Below, in pieces: positions 50,047 through 61,970 of a DNA stretch of 64,000 nt. The DNA comes from Pelargonium tetragonum (Eukaryota > Streptophyta > Magnoliopsida > Geraniales > Geraniaceae). Position 1 is the first letter of the stretch, and every line of letters begins with the position of its first letter. The translations under genes were made by a program, and so were the position numbers. Under the pieces are notes generated by a model. That model saw only the letters and a program-made list of their open reading frames with translations. It made no database searches and was not told where the DNA came from. The stretch is from contig JAYMTL010000099.1 of assembly GCA_036897445.1 (NCBI GenBank), forward strand, positions 1 through 64,000, written 5' to 3'.

Positions 50047-51503
50047 TAATAAAGGAGAGCTTTTTTTGTACCGGTTTAGAGGCACCTCGGGAACGCCTTT
50101 ATCAGTTAAAGCTTTTAAACCTTTTATTATCCCATTCAGGTTCTTGAGAAAAGAAAACTTGGGAGCTTGACAAGGGAACATAGAATAAGAGTTCGTCCTT
50201 GTAAAAGTAAGGAATTAAAAAACAATGATAAGAGATAGGAACTCATTTTCTAGTACTGAAACGAAAAGAGTAAAGGAGGCCCTGGTATTATTCCACCTAA
50301 GTTTCCAAGGAACTCTTTTGTAAAAAATCAAACTTTCTTTCCTGAGTACGCTTAAAATCAGTGTTTTTGTTGTAATACATTGCTTATATATATATTTTTA
50401 TTTTCCTCTTTAAAAATTTAAAGAAGAATCTTACTAGACAGGGGTAAAGCTTTATGAGTTCTAATGAAAAGTCACCTTTTTGCCCTCAATTAAGGGGTCG
50501 AGGTAATGCGGGAACAAAAAAGTGATTTTAATTTAGTAGATCCTTGATATATTGCACATAGGCTTTATTTTCTTATAATAATGTATATCCATATTGTATA
50601 GTTGTTTATAAGAAGGAAAAGGTTCCGGAATAAAACTTACTTTAACTTAAAGGAGTTTTGGTCGATCTTTTGCAACTATTTTCTATCTCATTAAGAGCCT
50701 TTTTGCAGTCAAGTACTTTCGAAATACACATTTCTGAATGTAATACTCTAATAAAGGCCACAGGAGAATAAGTCAAGACATCCTTTCAAGAATTGAAGCA
50801 GAGTAAATATATAGTAAAGAATCCAGGAAAACCCCTGCTTCACCTTAAAATTCTGAAGTAAATCAAAATCTCGGATGTGATATTGTGAAACCTCTTTTCT
50901 TTACTCAGTATGTAGTCCGCGGTATCCATATATAAAAATATAAGGAAGCTTTCAAATTCTAAAATACCAATAAATATCTGATAGAATTAATGCCTGAATT
51001 CCTAAACCTAAAAAAGGGTAGGATACTGCTTGACTAAACTATGAAAAATCTGCTCTAAGGTATAGTAAAGCTTTCTCTAAACTGTGTTTTTGAAAACCCT
51101 TAGGCCCCATGTGATGGCGAGAACTAAAGGTTTGATAAATCAACTCAAAAGTAGCCCTACTAAAAGGATTTATACCCTGTTTCTATATAGGTATAGGAAA
51201 TTTCCCTTATTTTTCTAGACAAAGCCTCGGGTGTTTTATAATGGGTTAAGGTATCGAAGATCTTCCTATGTATCAGATGTTTTAGAATCCCCCTTTAAAA
51301 CTTTGTTTTGTCCCGGTCATCCTTATTATACTTATTACAGTAACTAACAAGCGCCCCTGTAATATCCAAATTGTGCGATGTCTAATTTAGAAAGATTTCC
51401 GTTTTCTTTTTAGATTATAACTAGGGTAACAAATTGAAGAGTAAGAGTCGCTTTGTACCCTATCCAGTCCTTAAAAGACTAATAATAAAAAAAGTTGCTC
51501 AGA

Positions 51504-51536
51504 AAAGAGCCGGTCCTAGAAGGTTTCCGGCTCTTT
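51504..51536. terminator. Strong GC-rich hairpin, terminator-like
   Basis: The arms AAAGAGCCGG (51,504-51,513) and CCGGCTCTTT (51,527-51,536) are perfect reverse complements around a 13-base loop. Two more pairs can form below with a bulged A. A pyrimidine-rich CTTAATTTCTT follows on the plus strand. It has the form of an intrinsic terminator or an mRNA 3'-end stem-loop such as those that stabilise organellar transcripts. There is no recognisable gene upstream on either strand, so the role is inferred from shape only. Confidence 0.5.
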
Positions 51537-52213
51537 CTTAATTTCTTACTAATCTTACTAAAAGCCTGCCTTGAGGGAAAGAAAGACTCTGCACTTGGAA
51601 AAGCTCTTACTTAAGGGATTTAACTTTCTGCTTCCGTAATCTCGTTAAATCTTAGCGACTACAGGATGATTTTTTTAGTTGCCAAAGTATTGCTCGCGTA
51701 GCTATAGACTGTGGCTTAATATTGACCGTTTTAGCCTTTGAGAACTTTTTAGTAGGAGTACTAATAGAAATTTTTAAGAGTATTAAGCTGGAACTACTTA
51801 TACAAATCGAGGCTCATAGATAATAAAGATTAGGAGTTTTTTTCTCAGTTGGGGCCTCAGTAATATGTTATTTTACAGGCTAGAAGCAGCCGATTTATTC
51901 TTTATTTACACTTAATTTCATTCATTGCTTCTTGTTAGGCCCCTATAACGTGACTTATATAGTATATGTCTTGTTATTACGGGTCCCTTTGATTTGAAAC
52001 TGTATTCTAGCTAACAACAATATAAAAAATATAACAAAAAAAGCTTCCTGAGATTTCAAAGGTGTATCCCCTTTTGGAAATTTAAGTTTGGGTATTCAGA
52101 TACACTTATATAGATCGAGAAGTCTCTTTTTTAAGGTATAAAAAACACCGGAAGAAGTTACTTATTCAAGGGAATTTTCTGCACCCCGTGGTTCTAACCT
52201 AATTACTTAGTGA

Positions 52214-52229
52214 AGTTCTTGTCAGAACT
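52214..52229. repeat. Small hairpin AGTTCT-TGTC-AGAACT
   Basis: A six-bp perfect stem with a four-base loop. It is weak on its own and lies in spacer. AGTTCTTG-type words recur elsewhere (9,387; 33,317). Confidence 0.5.
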
Positions 52230-55200
52230 GGTTGTAATACAGCATATTAACTTTACTGCATAATTATGAATTTGCTTTGTCTAATTTAATTGATCGGAAC
52301 CTACTTTGTTTGGTAGCGAAAAGCTAATAACGGCTATGGCTTAAGTCAACTATTCAGATAACAAAATGAAACCACTTACAAGAAACACTCCCTCTTTTAC
52401 AGCTCCGAACAAGGGATTTCATTAAAAAGGTATTCAACATTATCCTAATCTTATTTGCTTTTATAAAAAGTTTTAAAATAGAGCCTCCTTTAACTTAAGA
52501 CATAACTCCTTTGTATGATTAACCAAAGAGAAGTGAAAGCAGTTCCCTATAAAAAAAAGCACCCACTATAAAGATGGCTACAAATCAATAGGTAAAACAC
52601 AAAAAATAGGTACTTGTTCCGGCATATCTTATGACTATACTATAACCAACTAAATCTTAATAGCAGCTATTTAAAAAAATCAGGTATATAGCTAAACCGA
52701 CACTAAAATACCAAATACCTCAGATTACAAGCTCTGCAAACTTTTGAATTTCTACACGGGCAAGAACCCTTATTTTACACACCCGATAAAAACACTTGTC
52801 ATTTTTTTTTGAAGAGCTCGCTTGTATTAGACCCTCGCGAGGAATAGAGCTTTAAACAAGAGCATTTTCTTTGTTTTACTTACAGGATAAACTTGGCATT
52901 TCTTTATATCTCTGTGTTTACTACATTACTATTCCTTTATTAACTATCTTTCAAAATACCCATTTTATTGTATCAGATTCAGAACTTTGAAATGTGTATG
53001 CGCTCGATACTAGACACAGGAAATGCAGGGGGTCGATACTAAACTAAAAAGGGAAAAACTTGACCAAAAAAATATAGAAAGTTATCCGTATTAGAGCTAT
53101 AAAATAAAGTCAATTTAGGAGAGGGGGTGCTCTACGCGGGAGCCTTTTTGCCGAAGAACGAAAACGCTGCGCTTTGACTAGACAAGAACATATTGATTTT
53201 ATCCCTAAAGTTTTGTTTCACTACTAAAGGTGGGGTCCGTACAAGGGGCACTTTTTTTTTATCATTCTTTTTCTCTAAAGGAATAAAATCGGAAATAGGA
53301 AAGTATACTGTAGCGGAGGCTCCTTCTTTTTTATTTAGTAAAGTCTCTAATTCTGAGGGTTCTAAAAAAGTCAGATTTACTTACTTAAATTTTTTGTACA
53401 TGAACCTTAATGTAATTCAAGGGGCAAATTTGCTGTGAGCGCGATTTGAACCTAAAACCAGCATCTCAAATATACTTCAACTTACCAAGCATAATTTTGA
53501 TTAAATGCGCTAATAGACGACTCCGAAACAGTATATACCCCCCAAGATTCTTTATTTCAAGAGCAAAAGATCTCCTTATCTAAATCTAAGTGATTTTAAT
53601 TCTTAAATGTAGGATTCTGGAAAGGCTTGGGCTCTGAAATAAACAAGAGTTTTATTCTACATTCACTACTCGATAGAGGTTAAAGTAGCTTCCACACCCC
53701 TGGGGAGATTTTTTTAACTTAGTGTTAGGTAAGATTCCATACAAACCCTAGAAACTTTCTTTAGGCCCTTGGTTGGGGGTGTTGATCTCATGTAAGGCCT
53801 ATCCAGTTAATCGTAATAGGCGGGGTTAACTTATATAATCTTTATTAAAAGCCCCCTTATAGCAAGCATTTCCGCAAATAAATATAAAGGGAGTCTTAAA
53901 TAAATATTTATATCAACTTTAATCAGTAGATCTTAAGAAATTTATCTGACACAAGGGAGTCCTATTAGCCTAGATTTCCCACCTTTCCCTACTATATAAA
54001 TTTTGTTTCTTATTTTGGTTACTTGTTAAATTATCCCTTTAAAGGAGTTTCAGTTATACCTTATACATTTGGTATATTTCTAGGGTTTAGAAAGACTTAT
54101 TAAGGACTTTCTTAAAAGAAAATTTAGTGCAACCCTTAGTACACCTTAACCTTTTAGTATTTTAGTAAGGGAAGACTCCTTTTTTTCTAAAACTAGTAAG
54201 CTAGCTTTCAAATTTAGTTAACGACACTTAGTTAGTTGAGGAGTCTTGTCGTAGAAATTTACACACTACACTAAATTATTTCAAATTCTTTAAAGCGTTT
54301 AAGCTAAAGAGTTTCTTTTTATACGGGATGTCCCTTAATCATTAATAATTGGGCTAGCCTTTCCTGCATTTTATCCTGCGGTTTCGAGATAAGATATTGG
54401 GGCAGAATGCTTACGTACAAAAAAGTCAGAGAAAGAAATAAGAGTTCTTATGCTCATGTTGTGGTAGTAATTAAAAATGAACTGTTAGTTCTTTTAGGAT
54501 AGATTTCCGGTAAAGCGAGTATCTATCGAGACATGGGCTTAATTCGTACGTCAATAGCTATTAAAATCCAAAATCCCGCTTAAACCCTATCTTTTAACTT
54601 TATTTAGGGTCTCACAGTTATAAAGGATTCTTTACTTCTGCCTTGGGGTTGCGAAAAAAGATTTTGCGTAATTTGTACAGAAATAGCAGTCTCTATCATT
54701 GTAAATTGACAGCTTTCTTTTTTCTTAAAATAGAAGGGGATCCGTATTATAGGGAATACTTGGGGAGTCCTTTTGGACTTATTTACGGGGCTTCCCTACA
54801 ATTAAAAAGACGCAAAACCCTTACGCACTAGGTTGTGAATAACTCGGTAAAAAGTTTAACTTAAGTAGTTGGGGTTAATTTGAGGATATAGCCAAGTTAT
54901 AAGCGATATAAAGAAATAAGAATAGGACGGAATTTCCTTATAGTTAACACCTGAGTCTAGAAAGATAAAGAAAAGGTAAATTGAAAATGTATGGAAAAAG
55001 CCCGGAGATAAAAACAAAAAGGATGAAGGAAGGGGCAGTACCTTTTTAAATAGTCGCTTCTAGGGAATTCCTGCGGTAGAAAGATTTAGATACGGCTGGA
55101 CATAATAAAGAATGAAGCTTCTTCAGAAACGAAACAGGAATTGCGTTCGATATATAATAGATAACCTATTACCTATTGAAATAACTATAACTACCTTTTT

Positions 55201-58200
55201 GTACAGTTGTAAAGCCCGTATTCCTATAACAGTAAGTCGACAAAACTAAGTAAAAGCAGGCGACCCCAATTTATACTCAGTTTAAAGTTTCAGAATTTAG
55301 CAAGCAAGTAGGGAGAGGTTTGTCTTATCGCCTAATACTCGTTGTCTAAGGAAAAAGAGTTTCCAAAAGCTCTAGGTTTTCTTCTTATGGTCTAGTATTC
55401 TGTAAGTTTACTTCCTGGGGGGCTGCTTTAACAAGTTATTACTATTACTAAGTCAATAGTATTAGGGGATACAGTGCGTTTTGAATTAATTCCTATCTAG
55501 ATATGAATTCATCTACTTTACTCGAGCTTTCATAGCACTTCCTTAATATCAAGCATACAAGCCAACTTTAGAATTCCCTCTTTTATGCAGGGCCTTTTCA
55601 CTATCTTGAATCATAGCAAACCCTTATATTATATTATAACATATTAACAGTACACTAACAAGAAAGATAAAAAAAGCTTTTCTTTTGTAGGATACTTCTA
55701 TACACCCTCTGTAAACTTTAGACCTCTCCTTTATCGGGCATAAAGATTCGTTTTTGTTCTAAAAAAGTGCCCCTATTATTATTATATAATAAAAACCCTT
55801 TTGAGAGTAGTCCGGTACGGGAACACTCCGACCATTCTAAAATCTAGAGGAATAGTGCTTCCTTTTATTTACGAGATCCTTAAAAGAAAGGAATAAAAGC
55901 ATTTCCAAAGCATTAAAAAAGTGTAGTAAAAAGAAACCCCGAGATTTTTGCTGCGGATCAAATAGAAGATATACTCTGGATTTCTCTAGTAACGTTAGGA
56001 GCTGACAGGGAGTCTTGTACATTACTTTATTACTGAAACTTGTACGTACCTGTAAAAAGATATAAGGTACTTCTTTTGGAATTTCTTGGTTATGAAACTT
56101 ATACAATTCTAGTAGAATAGGCAAAAGCAGTCTAACTTCGTAGGTTAGTCGTGGATATTATAAGCTTTTTGTGTTACTTAATTAATAAGTCTTCTTCTTT
56201 TTAGTTCTCTAACTTACTTGTACATATGAGGGTGTTTAATTATTCGCAGCACTCGGTTAAGAGGAATTCGAGATTAAGGAGCTGGCTTATTTCCATAGTT
56301 TGAAGCTTAACTAGCTTAATGGAATTAAAGATAGAGTATATAGTTTGACTAAAAACTTAAATTGCCTCACAAAAGGAATCCCTTACTCTATAAGATATAA
56401 AGATATACTGCTATACGGTTATCCTGTTAAAAGGAACTGACCCGTAAAGATTAAAATTTCCTTATAACTTTCGAGGACTCAAACCATAATTAGAGTAACT
56501 AGTAAACTAGAATACTATACAATTCAAATTCAAGAAATTCTTATATATAGTTATTTCATAGAGTCTAAATATCTTAAGGATTCCTTATATTAGATACAAA
56601 AAGAAAAAAACTACTCGAGTCTTTTATAACTTTTATAAGTAGGGTAGAGGGAATCGCTTTTTAGAAACATAGCTAGCCCCCAATATTCCTTTGGGTTTCC
56701 TTTAAGGCAGCTGGTTAAGATCAAATTTTATGAATTACACTTATCAAATCCCACATGGGAAATTAAGTATTTAAAGGCCTTTTCAAGTACTATACATACA
56801 ATTTATGTATAAATTTTGAAAGGAACTTAGTAAGCTCATTACAATTGAATATTCTATTTATTGTATTACTAATTGATAAACTCACTCTATATAGTCCGAG
56901 CCAAGAGAACTCTGCAATAATATGTAGAGAAGCACCTTTGGTAATATGTTTGTACATTTCATGGAGACAATTAAAACGGGGGCTTAGAAAGTATTTAAGC
57001 AAACGTGTAAAAACCTTACGAGAGGGATAAGAAAAAATTATCTTGAAGTCTGCAAATATCTTAAACTTTTATTTATTAGTAGAATTTTAGACAAGGAGCT
57101 GTTTCTTAAAATTAGGGGCCAAATAGAATCAAAAAGTTTTTTATAAGCTTCCTATAGGATAGTAGCAGTTTTAACTTAGTTTAGAGTCGACAACAATAGG
57201 AATAGAGATCATTCATTTTTATAGGCTAGCTAGCTCCTAAGAGAGCCTTTTGCCTTTGAAGTGAGAAGTCCCATTTTGAGTGAGCAAGACTAGAGACTTT
57301 TATGCCCATATAATTAAACTCTACTTTATGTTGCATACCTGCACAATAAGGAAGTGTGGTACAAGGGTGCCTTGAAAAAAGAAAAAGGAAAACACATAAA
57401 GGTTGCTAAGTTTTCTATATGCAAGAAACCCGAGGAGCTCTAAAACCGCTTAAAGGCTTTGCTCATTTGAAAACCTGCACCTTACTCGTTAAATCTTTAT
57501 TTATAAAAAGCTTTTTAATATCTTAAATAAAGTTACACGGATCCTAGCGAGTCCTTAAGGTAGGTCTATTGTTCTGGATATTTATTCAAAAGTAAAGGTC
57601 CTAAATTCTAGAGGAACCTCTCCCCTTTAAAACAGAAAATTCGATCAAAGCTTATATTCTTTTTATTTTTTTACTTCTTGTTCTTGTAATTCATTTTAGA
57701 ATAGATTCGTTGTTTAGCTACTATTTCTTGCAATCTTGCCTTTTTGCTTCTAAAATTGACAATAGGAGCTTAGGTTCGAATCTAGTTTTTAGGTTTCCAT
57801 GGAGAACTTCAGACTAAACATGAAAAACGAGTTTCTTCTCATACTGTGCCCATAGGCATAACCTAGGAAGAAACCAGACTTACAAGATTTGAACCGTCAG
57901 CTTAACGAGCTCACTTAACGTATAGGTCGGTGTAAAAATCTTTATGTCTTAATACCTCCTTGTGCGTATAATTATAAAAGTAATACCTTATTTAAGCAAT
58001 TTCGGTAAAGTACAAAAAAATGACTAAAGCGCGGTACAAAGGCTCCATAAAAATTATATAAGAAAAACCTCCTGTAAACAGGGGGCGCTGAATTCTCATA
58101 ATATCTCACAAGTTACATTGTGTAAGAGTTGAAAATCTTAAATAAGGGCTTAATGCCGAATCTAGCCCAGCAGGGGTTTTTAAGCTATAGATTTATGGCA

Positions 58201-58921
58201 GCGAATTTTCGTCAATCGAGCGCAGCAAGCTTGGTTCTGATCTGAGATAAAAGCTCCGTCTAAAGTTATTTTAGTCAAAACTGTAAGTAGTAGTTTGTAA
58301 TATAGATAAGAAGGAACCGTCGGAGATTTTCTTCTTTATTTTATTAGAATGTCCCGGTTAATTAAGCAGATACATAGAAAAAGGATACCTTGCGAAGACT
58401 TCCGTGTTTCCCTTATAAAAATTCCCTACAACTCGATAACAGCTAACTAGGGGGTTAAAGTTTTAGGAACCGCTCTGGAAAGTATAAAAACCCTTCTAAT
58501 TACCAACTCCTTGTTAATTCGTTTACCTATTTTGATAAAATCCCCTGTTACTTTATAAACTGGATCCAGGAAGATAAGCAGTCTTACTTTTATTTAGCTT
58601 TGTTAACTTCCCGAGTTCTTTGAAAGGTCTCTTGTAAACCCCCAATCTCATTATTTGAAACTTTCTTAAATTCTTAAAATCTCTCAAACAGGTATGTATA
58701 TACTTTGATTTTTAGTAGAGACTTCCCTATTTGTTTTTATAGGCCCTTTTGGAGTCTAGAAATTTTTGTACCTGAGTACTTAAAAATAAAAGAGTGATTT
58801 TTAGCCCTCTTTTGGTATAAAGAAAGCGGGTCGTACTGGATACTCTGGGATATAAGCAACGAATATAAACTTTAGCTCTTTCAAAATTCTTTTGTTACTT
58901 TAATAAAGAATTCTTGGTACA

Positions 58922-58954
58922 GGTAACTGAAGACTCAGTTACCCTTTTGTTTTG
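58922..58954 (+). terminator. Terminator-like hairpin with T-rich tail
   Basis: GGTAACTGA (58,922-58,930) and TCAGTTACC (58,935-58,943) form a perfect 9-bp stem with a tight AGAC loop. CTTTTGTTTT follows on the plus strand, matching the layout of a bacterial-type intrinsic terminator. No plus-strand gene is recognisable just upstream, so either it is a relic or it serves an unrecognised transcript. Confidence 0.5.
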
Positions 58955-61593
58955 TATAGGTTGTCTTTCTAGAAGGGGGACAAAAAGTTTATAGCTTATG
59001 TGATATAAAAGAAGGACTAGTTACGGCGTCGGTAAAGCCTCTACTTCAAAAAAACTTTGGAACAATTAAAAAGGCAAAGAATTTGTTGATGTCGAAAACC
59101 TTGTAAAAGAAAAAGTCTCAATCATTCCTATCAAGTCTTGAAGCTTCTCCACTCTCTTAGTAGTAGGGACCTGAAAATAGAAAAGTAAATCTACCAGGTT
59201 TAACAGGGCAAAATCCAACACAAGTGCCATACAAATACAAATAGAAACTACATAAGGACCTTTTTCTTTTTGGAACTAATCCTTAAAAAATACCTCACGA
59301 TTAAAATAAAAAGCAGCTTGCGCGGGTAATTTAGAAAAGGAAACTTTGTTATTAAAAGTTTGTATTTCAAAGAATTTCTGCTGAAGAAAGTTGTAACCTA
59401 CTATATAATGAACTCTAGAGTTGGAACTTCTTTTTAGAGAATATTCCCTAAGACCCTATTTTGTTTTCGAGTATTTTCCCTATATTTCTAACATAAGCAA
59501 AGCAAAAAAGAAGAGACTTTTAAACGAGTTTACTCCGCTCCTGGGTTTTGCTATAAAGATTTTTTCTCTACCAGGTGTGCTTCTTCTTTGGTTATACTAT
59601 AAAGGGGATAGTAGTATCCTCCAAAAAAAATCTTAAATTCTCAGAGTCTATGTCACTAAATTACACTACAGAGCAAAAGGGACTATTCAAAACTAAAAAA
59701 TTTCTCTTTTTATTTAAAATTTTCCATGTATATTTGTTATATCCCAAAATGTTCCGCAGTATTAGAAAAAAAGGGGTGACTTTTATGAAATTTGTGCTGA
59801 AAACTACACCCTAGTGTTAACTTAAGCAAGACTTTTCTCTCTATGAATAGCAAAAGTTAGGCCTTTATATAGCATCGTTTAGAGCACCCCGTTATACTAC
59901 GGTTATAGGATCCCGCCGAATCGAGGAATTTCTAAAAGTTATCCTATAGCCGACAAGGAACTATCCTCTTATATTAGTATTAGTACCTACAAAAAAATTT
60001 TTATTATCCTTGGCATTTGCTGGTATTTCGAACTTTGTATAGACATAGACTTTATCGTTTTGTTTGCTAGTTAAGGTATCCCGCTAAAACAAGCCGCACT
60101 AACAAAGTCTATTTTATAAACTAAAAAACTCTGAGTTATTCAAAACCAGTAAGCAAATTAAGGGTCCTTTTTTGACATTTTTCCTATGCTTTTTAACTCT
60201 TGTTTTTACATAATGAAATCGAGGTCTAATTGAGACATAACCAAGGGAAGTATTGAGCTCTTATCTTAATCTTAGCCTTTAGATATTTTATAAGGTAAGG
60301 GTTAAAACTAGAAGCTTGCTTGTCACAAAAAAGACTTTATAATTACTCAAATCCCAAGATATTTTACATAGTAGTAGCTCCTAATACCTTATAGATAGTT
60401 TTATAGACTAAAAAACTTTTTCCCCTAAAAGTAGGCACATGCACAAGCAAGACCTACCCTTTTTAGTATCCGCTAAAAAGTAAGGAAAAGCCTTATGAAA
60501 TTACCTTTTCATGGAGCACCGGAAAGGGAGCTTGCTTACCAAATAATATGCCAAATAGGCAACTTCTTTATTACGTATTAAGAGTATTCCATTTATTTCT
60601 GGACTTGAAAGTTGTTAAAACAGATTAATTACATTACCTTATCCACGGGCTCTTCTAAAGGCTTGACAGAAGGTTTTATAGCAACTCCCTTACTTGTGAG
60701 GCCTATACCTTGTAATCGAAATCCTTCGTAAAAAAATTTTAGAGTAGGGAAATTTCTTTTACTTATTATAGGCTTTCCTATCTTCTTAAGGAGCTGTAAC
60801 CCTCTTATCCTGCATCTGTATTTTCTTATGAGCCCTACTCCTTGTAGCTTTACTTATTGTCTTAGTATAATATTGAACTTAATATTGTTTATATTGTATA
60901 GGAATCTATATTAATTTGAAATGTCAAAGTTTTTGTCTAGAATCGCTTTTATCGCGTGGTTAGGTACCCCTTTTTTTTACTAATCAAGGCTAAGTCTATA
61001 TTTCATTTGTTTTTCCTTATTTCCATTTCCTTTTTCTTAAACTTCCTTACTTATAATTATAAATTTTAGATAATGTCCTGCGAATTTCTAGATTGAAAAT
61101 CAAAGTAACTTCTTTTATACACTTGGAATGAAACCTATTTCACCAGGGAGAAAGCGTAAACCACTTCAAGTAGATTCTTTTCTTAACGGATGAGGCATAC
61201 TTGCTTGAATAAAGTTGTATACTTGTAAGGGGCCTGTACAGGAGTTACCAATTCCTATTATTCTATATTTCTTTTCTCACTTTACCTTACTCGGATTCCT
61301 AATCAGCTACACTTATTTTCACCTCTGCCTGTCTTTTTTAAAAGACCTTAGCTTTTTACGATTTATAAAACTTAAAACTTACTGGATTCCCTTAATTACA
61401 AGAAATTCCCTAACCCATAAAAAAGTAGTAGAAACTATGCACTAAAACTTCCTAAATAAACACAAGATAGGATTCTATAGAAAATTCTTAAATTAAATAA
61501 AATAGGGTACCTCCTAATCTTATTTGCTTTCTTGAAACTCTTCCGCTCTTTGTTTTAAAGTGGATAACCAACAATAAAATAACAAGCTACTTC

Positions 61594-61970
61594 TTAGTCA
61601 TTACAAACAAGTGAAGAAAGATTGGCGTTTAACCTTACTAGTATTACGATAGTAAAGACAATAACACCACCCATAGCTACCAAGAAAATCAGACTAGAAA
61701 GCAAAAACCAAACAAAATAGGGCGTTTTTAATAAATAGCCTAAGGCTTCTAAAGTGGTCCAACCGAGATCCTTACAAGCATAGAATGTATACGCAATAGA
61801 AAGAAGCCTTTCCTGACTTGAGAGTAAGATAATGAAAAAGGCTAGAGAAGAAGGGCATGGACTGGATTTTTAACACGTACTACAAATAAGGCGGAGACTA
61901 AGGCAAGACTTGCTAAAATGGCTAGTATCATATACACGGTTCTGTATCTTTTTTTTTTCTGCGCCCTCAT
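61594..61970 (-). pseudogene. nad6: nad6 (NADH dehydrogenase subunit 6), internally deleted and frameshifted
   Basis: Nad6 is a hydrophobic subunit of respiratory complex I in the mitochondrial inner membrane, the counterpart of bacterial NuoJ. The minus strand starts at ATG 61,970, the first ATG after an in-frame TGA, and reads a basic leader and then LASLALVSALFVVRVKNPVH, the typical first helix with the family's KNPVH motif. This frame stops at TAG 61,844-61,842 after 42 codons. An overlapping frame (61,869-61,594, stop TAA) continues with LAFFIILLSS, then TTLEALGYLLKTPYFVWFLL and FLVAMGGVIVFTI, matching the usual C-terminal LYTHYF...LVAMIGAIVLT block. The frame change falls in the pyrimidine repeat CTTCTTCTCTA. 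The conserved central YVGAIAVLFLF region is absent, and the combined length is about 125 residues against a usual 170-210. A second in-frame ATG lies at 61,931. Most likely this is a pseudogene or a displaced fragment; a gene in pieces or one restored by RNA editing is less likely. No other respiratory gene is nearby. Confidence 0.8.

Larger units (their letters stand above)
43468..61593. other. 18 kb AT-rich spacer with GC clusters, no gene seen
   Basis: This is the stretch between the tRNA and the nad6 remnant. Open frames at 43,624; 44,762; 47,119; 47,388; 48,636; 53,193; 54,643; 55,837; 56,790; 56,845; 59,421; 59,575 and 61,215 are 60-95 codons long, unrelated to families I know, and sometimes overlap on opposite strands, as chance frames do. 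GC clusters occur throughout, for example near 44,200, 45,912, 46,381 and 50,031. T-arm-like words at 53,448, 57,771 and 57,886 do not fold as tRNAs. Structures are listed separately. Confidence 0.65.

Noticed and set aside
53430-53520. Minus-strand tRNA-like sequence (AGGTTCAAATC followed by GCGCTCA)
   Set aside because: The T stem has only one pair, and the acceptor, D and anticodon stems cannot be formed; at best a very old relic.
56790-57030. Overlapping open frames on opposite strands
   Set aside because: Mirror frames of about 60-70 codons with no motif are a composition effect; at most one could be real and neither is recognisable.
57768-57915. Two facing T-arm-like words (GGTTCGAATC and GATTTGAACC)
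   Set aside because: Neither word has a paired T stem or a matching acceptor arm.
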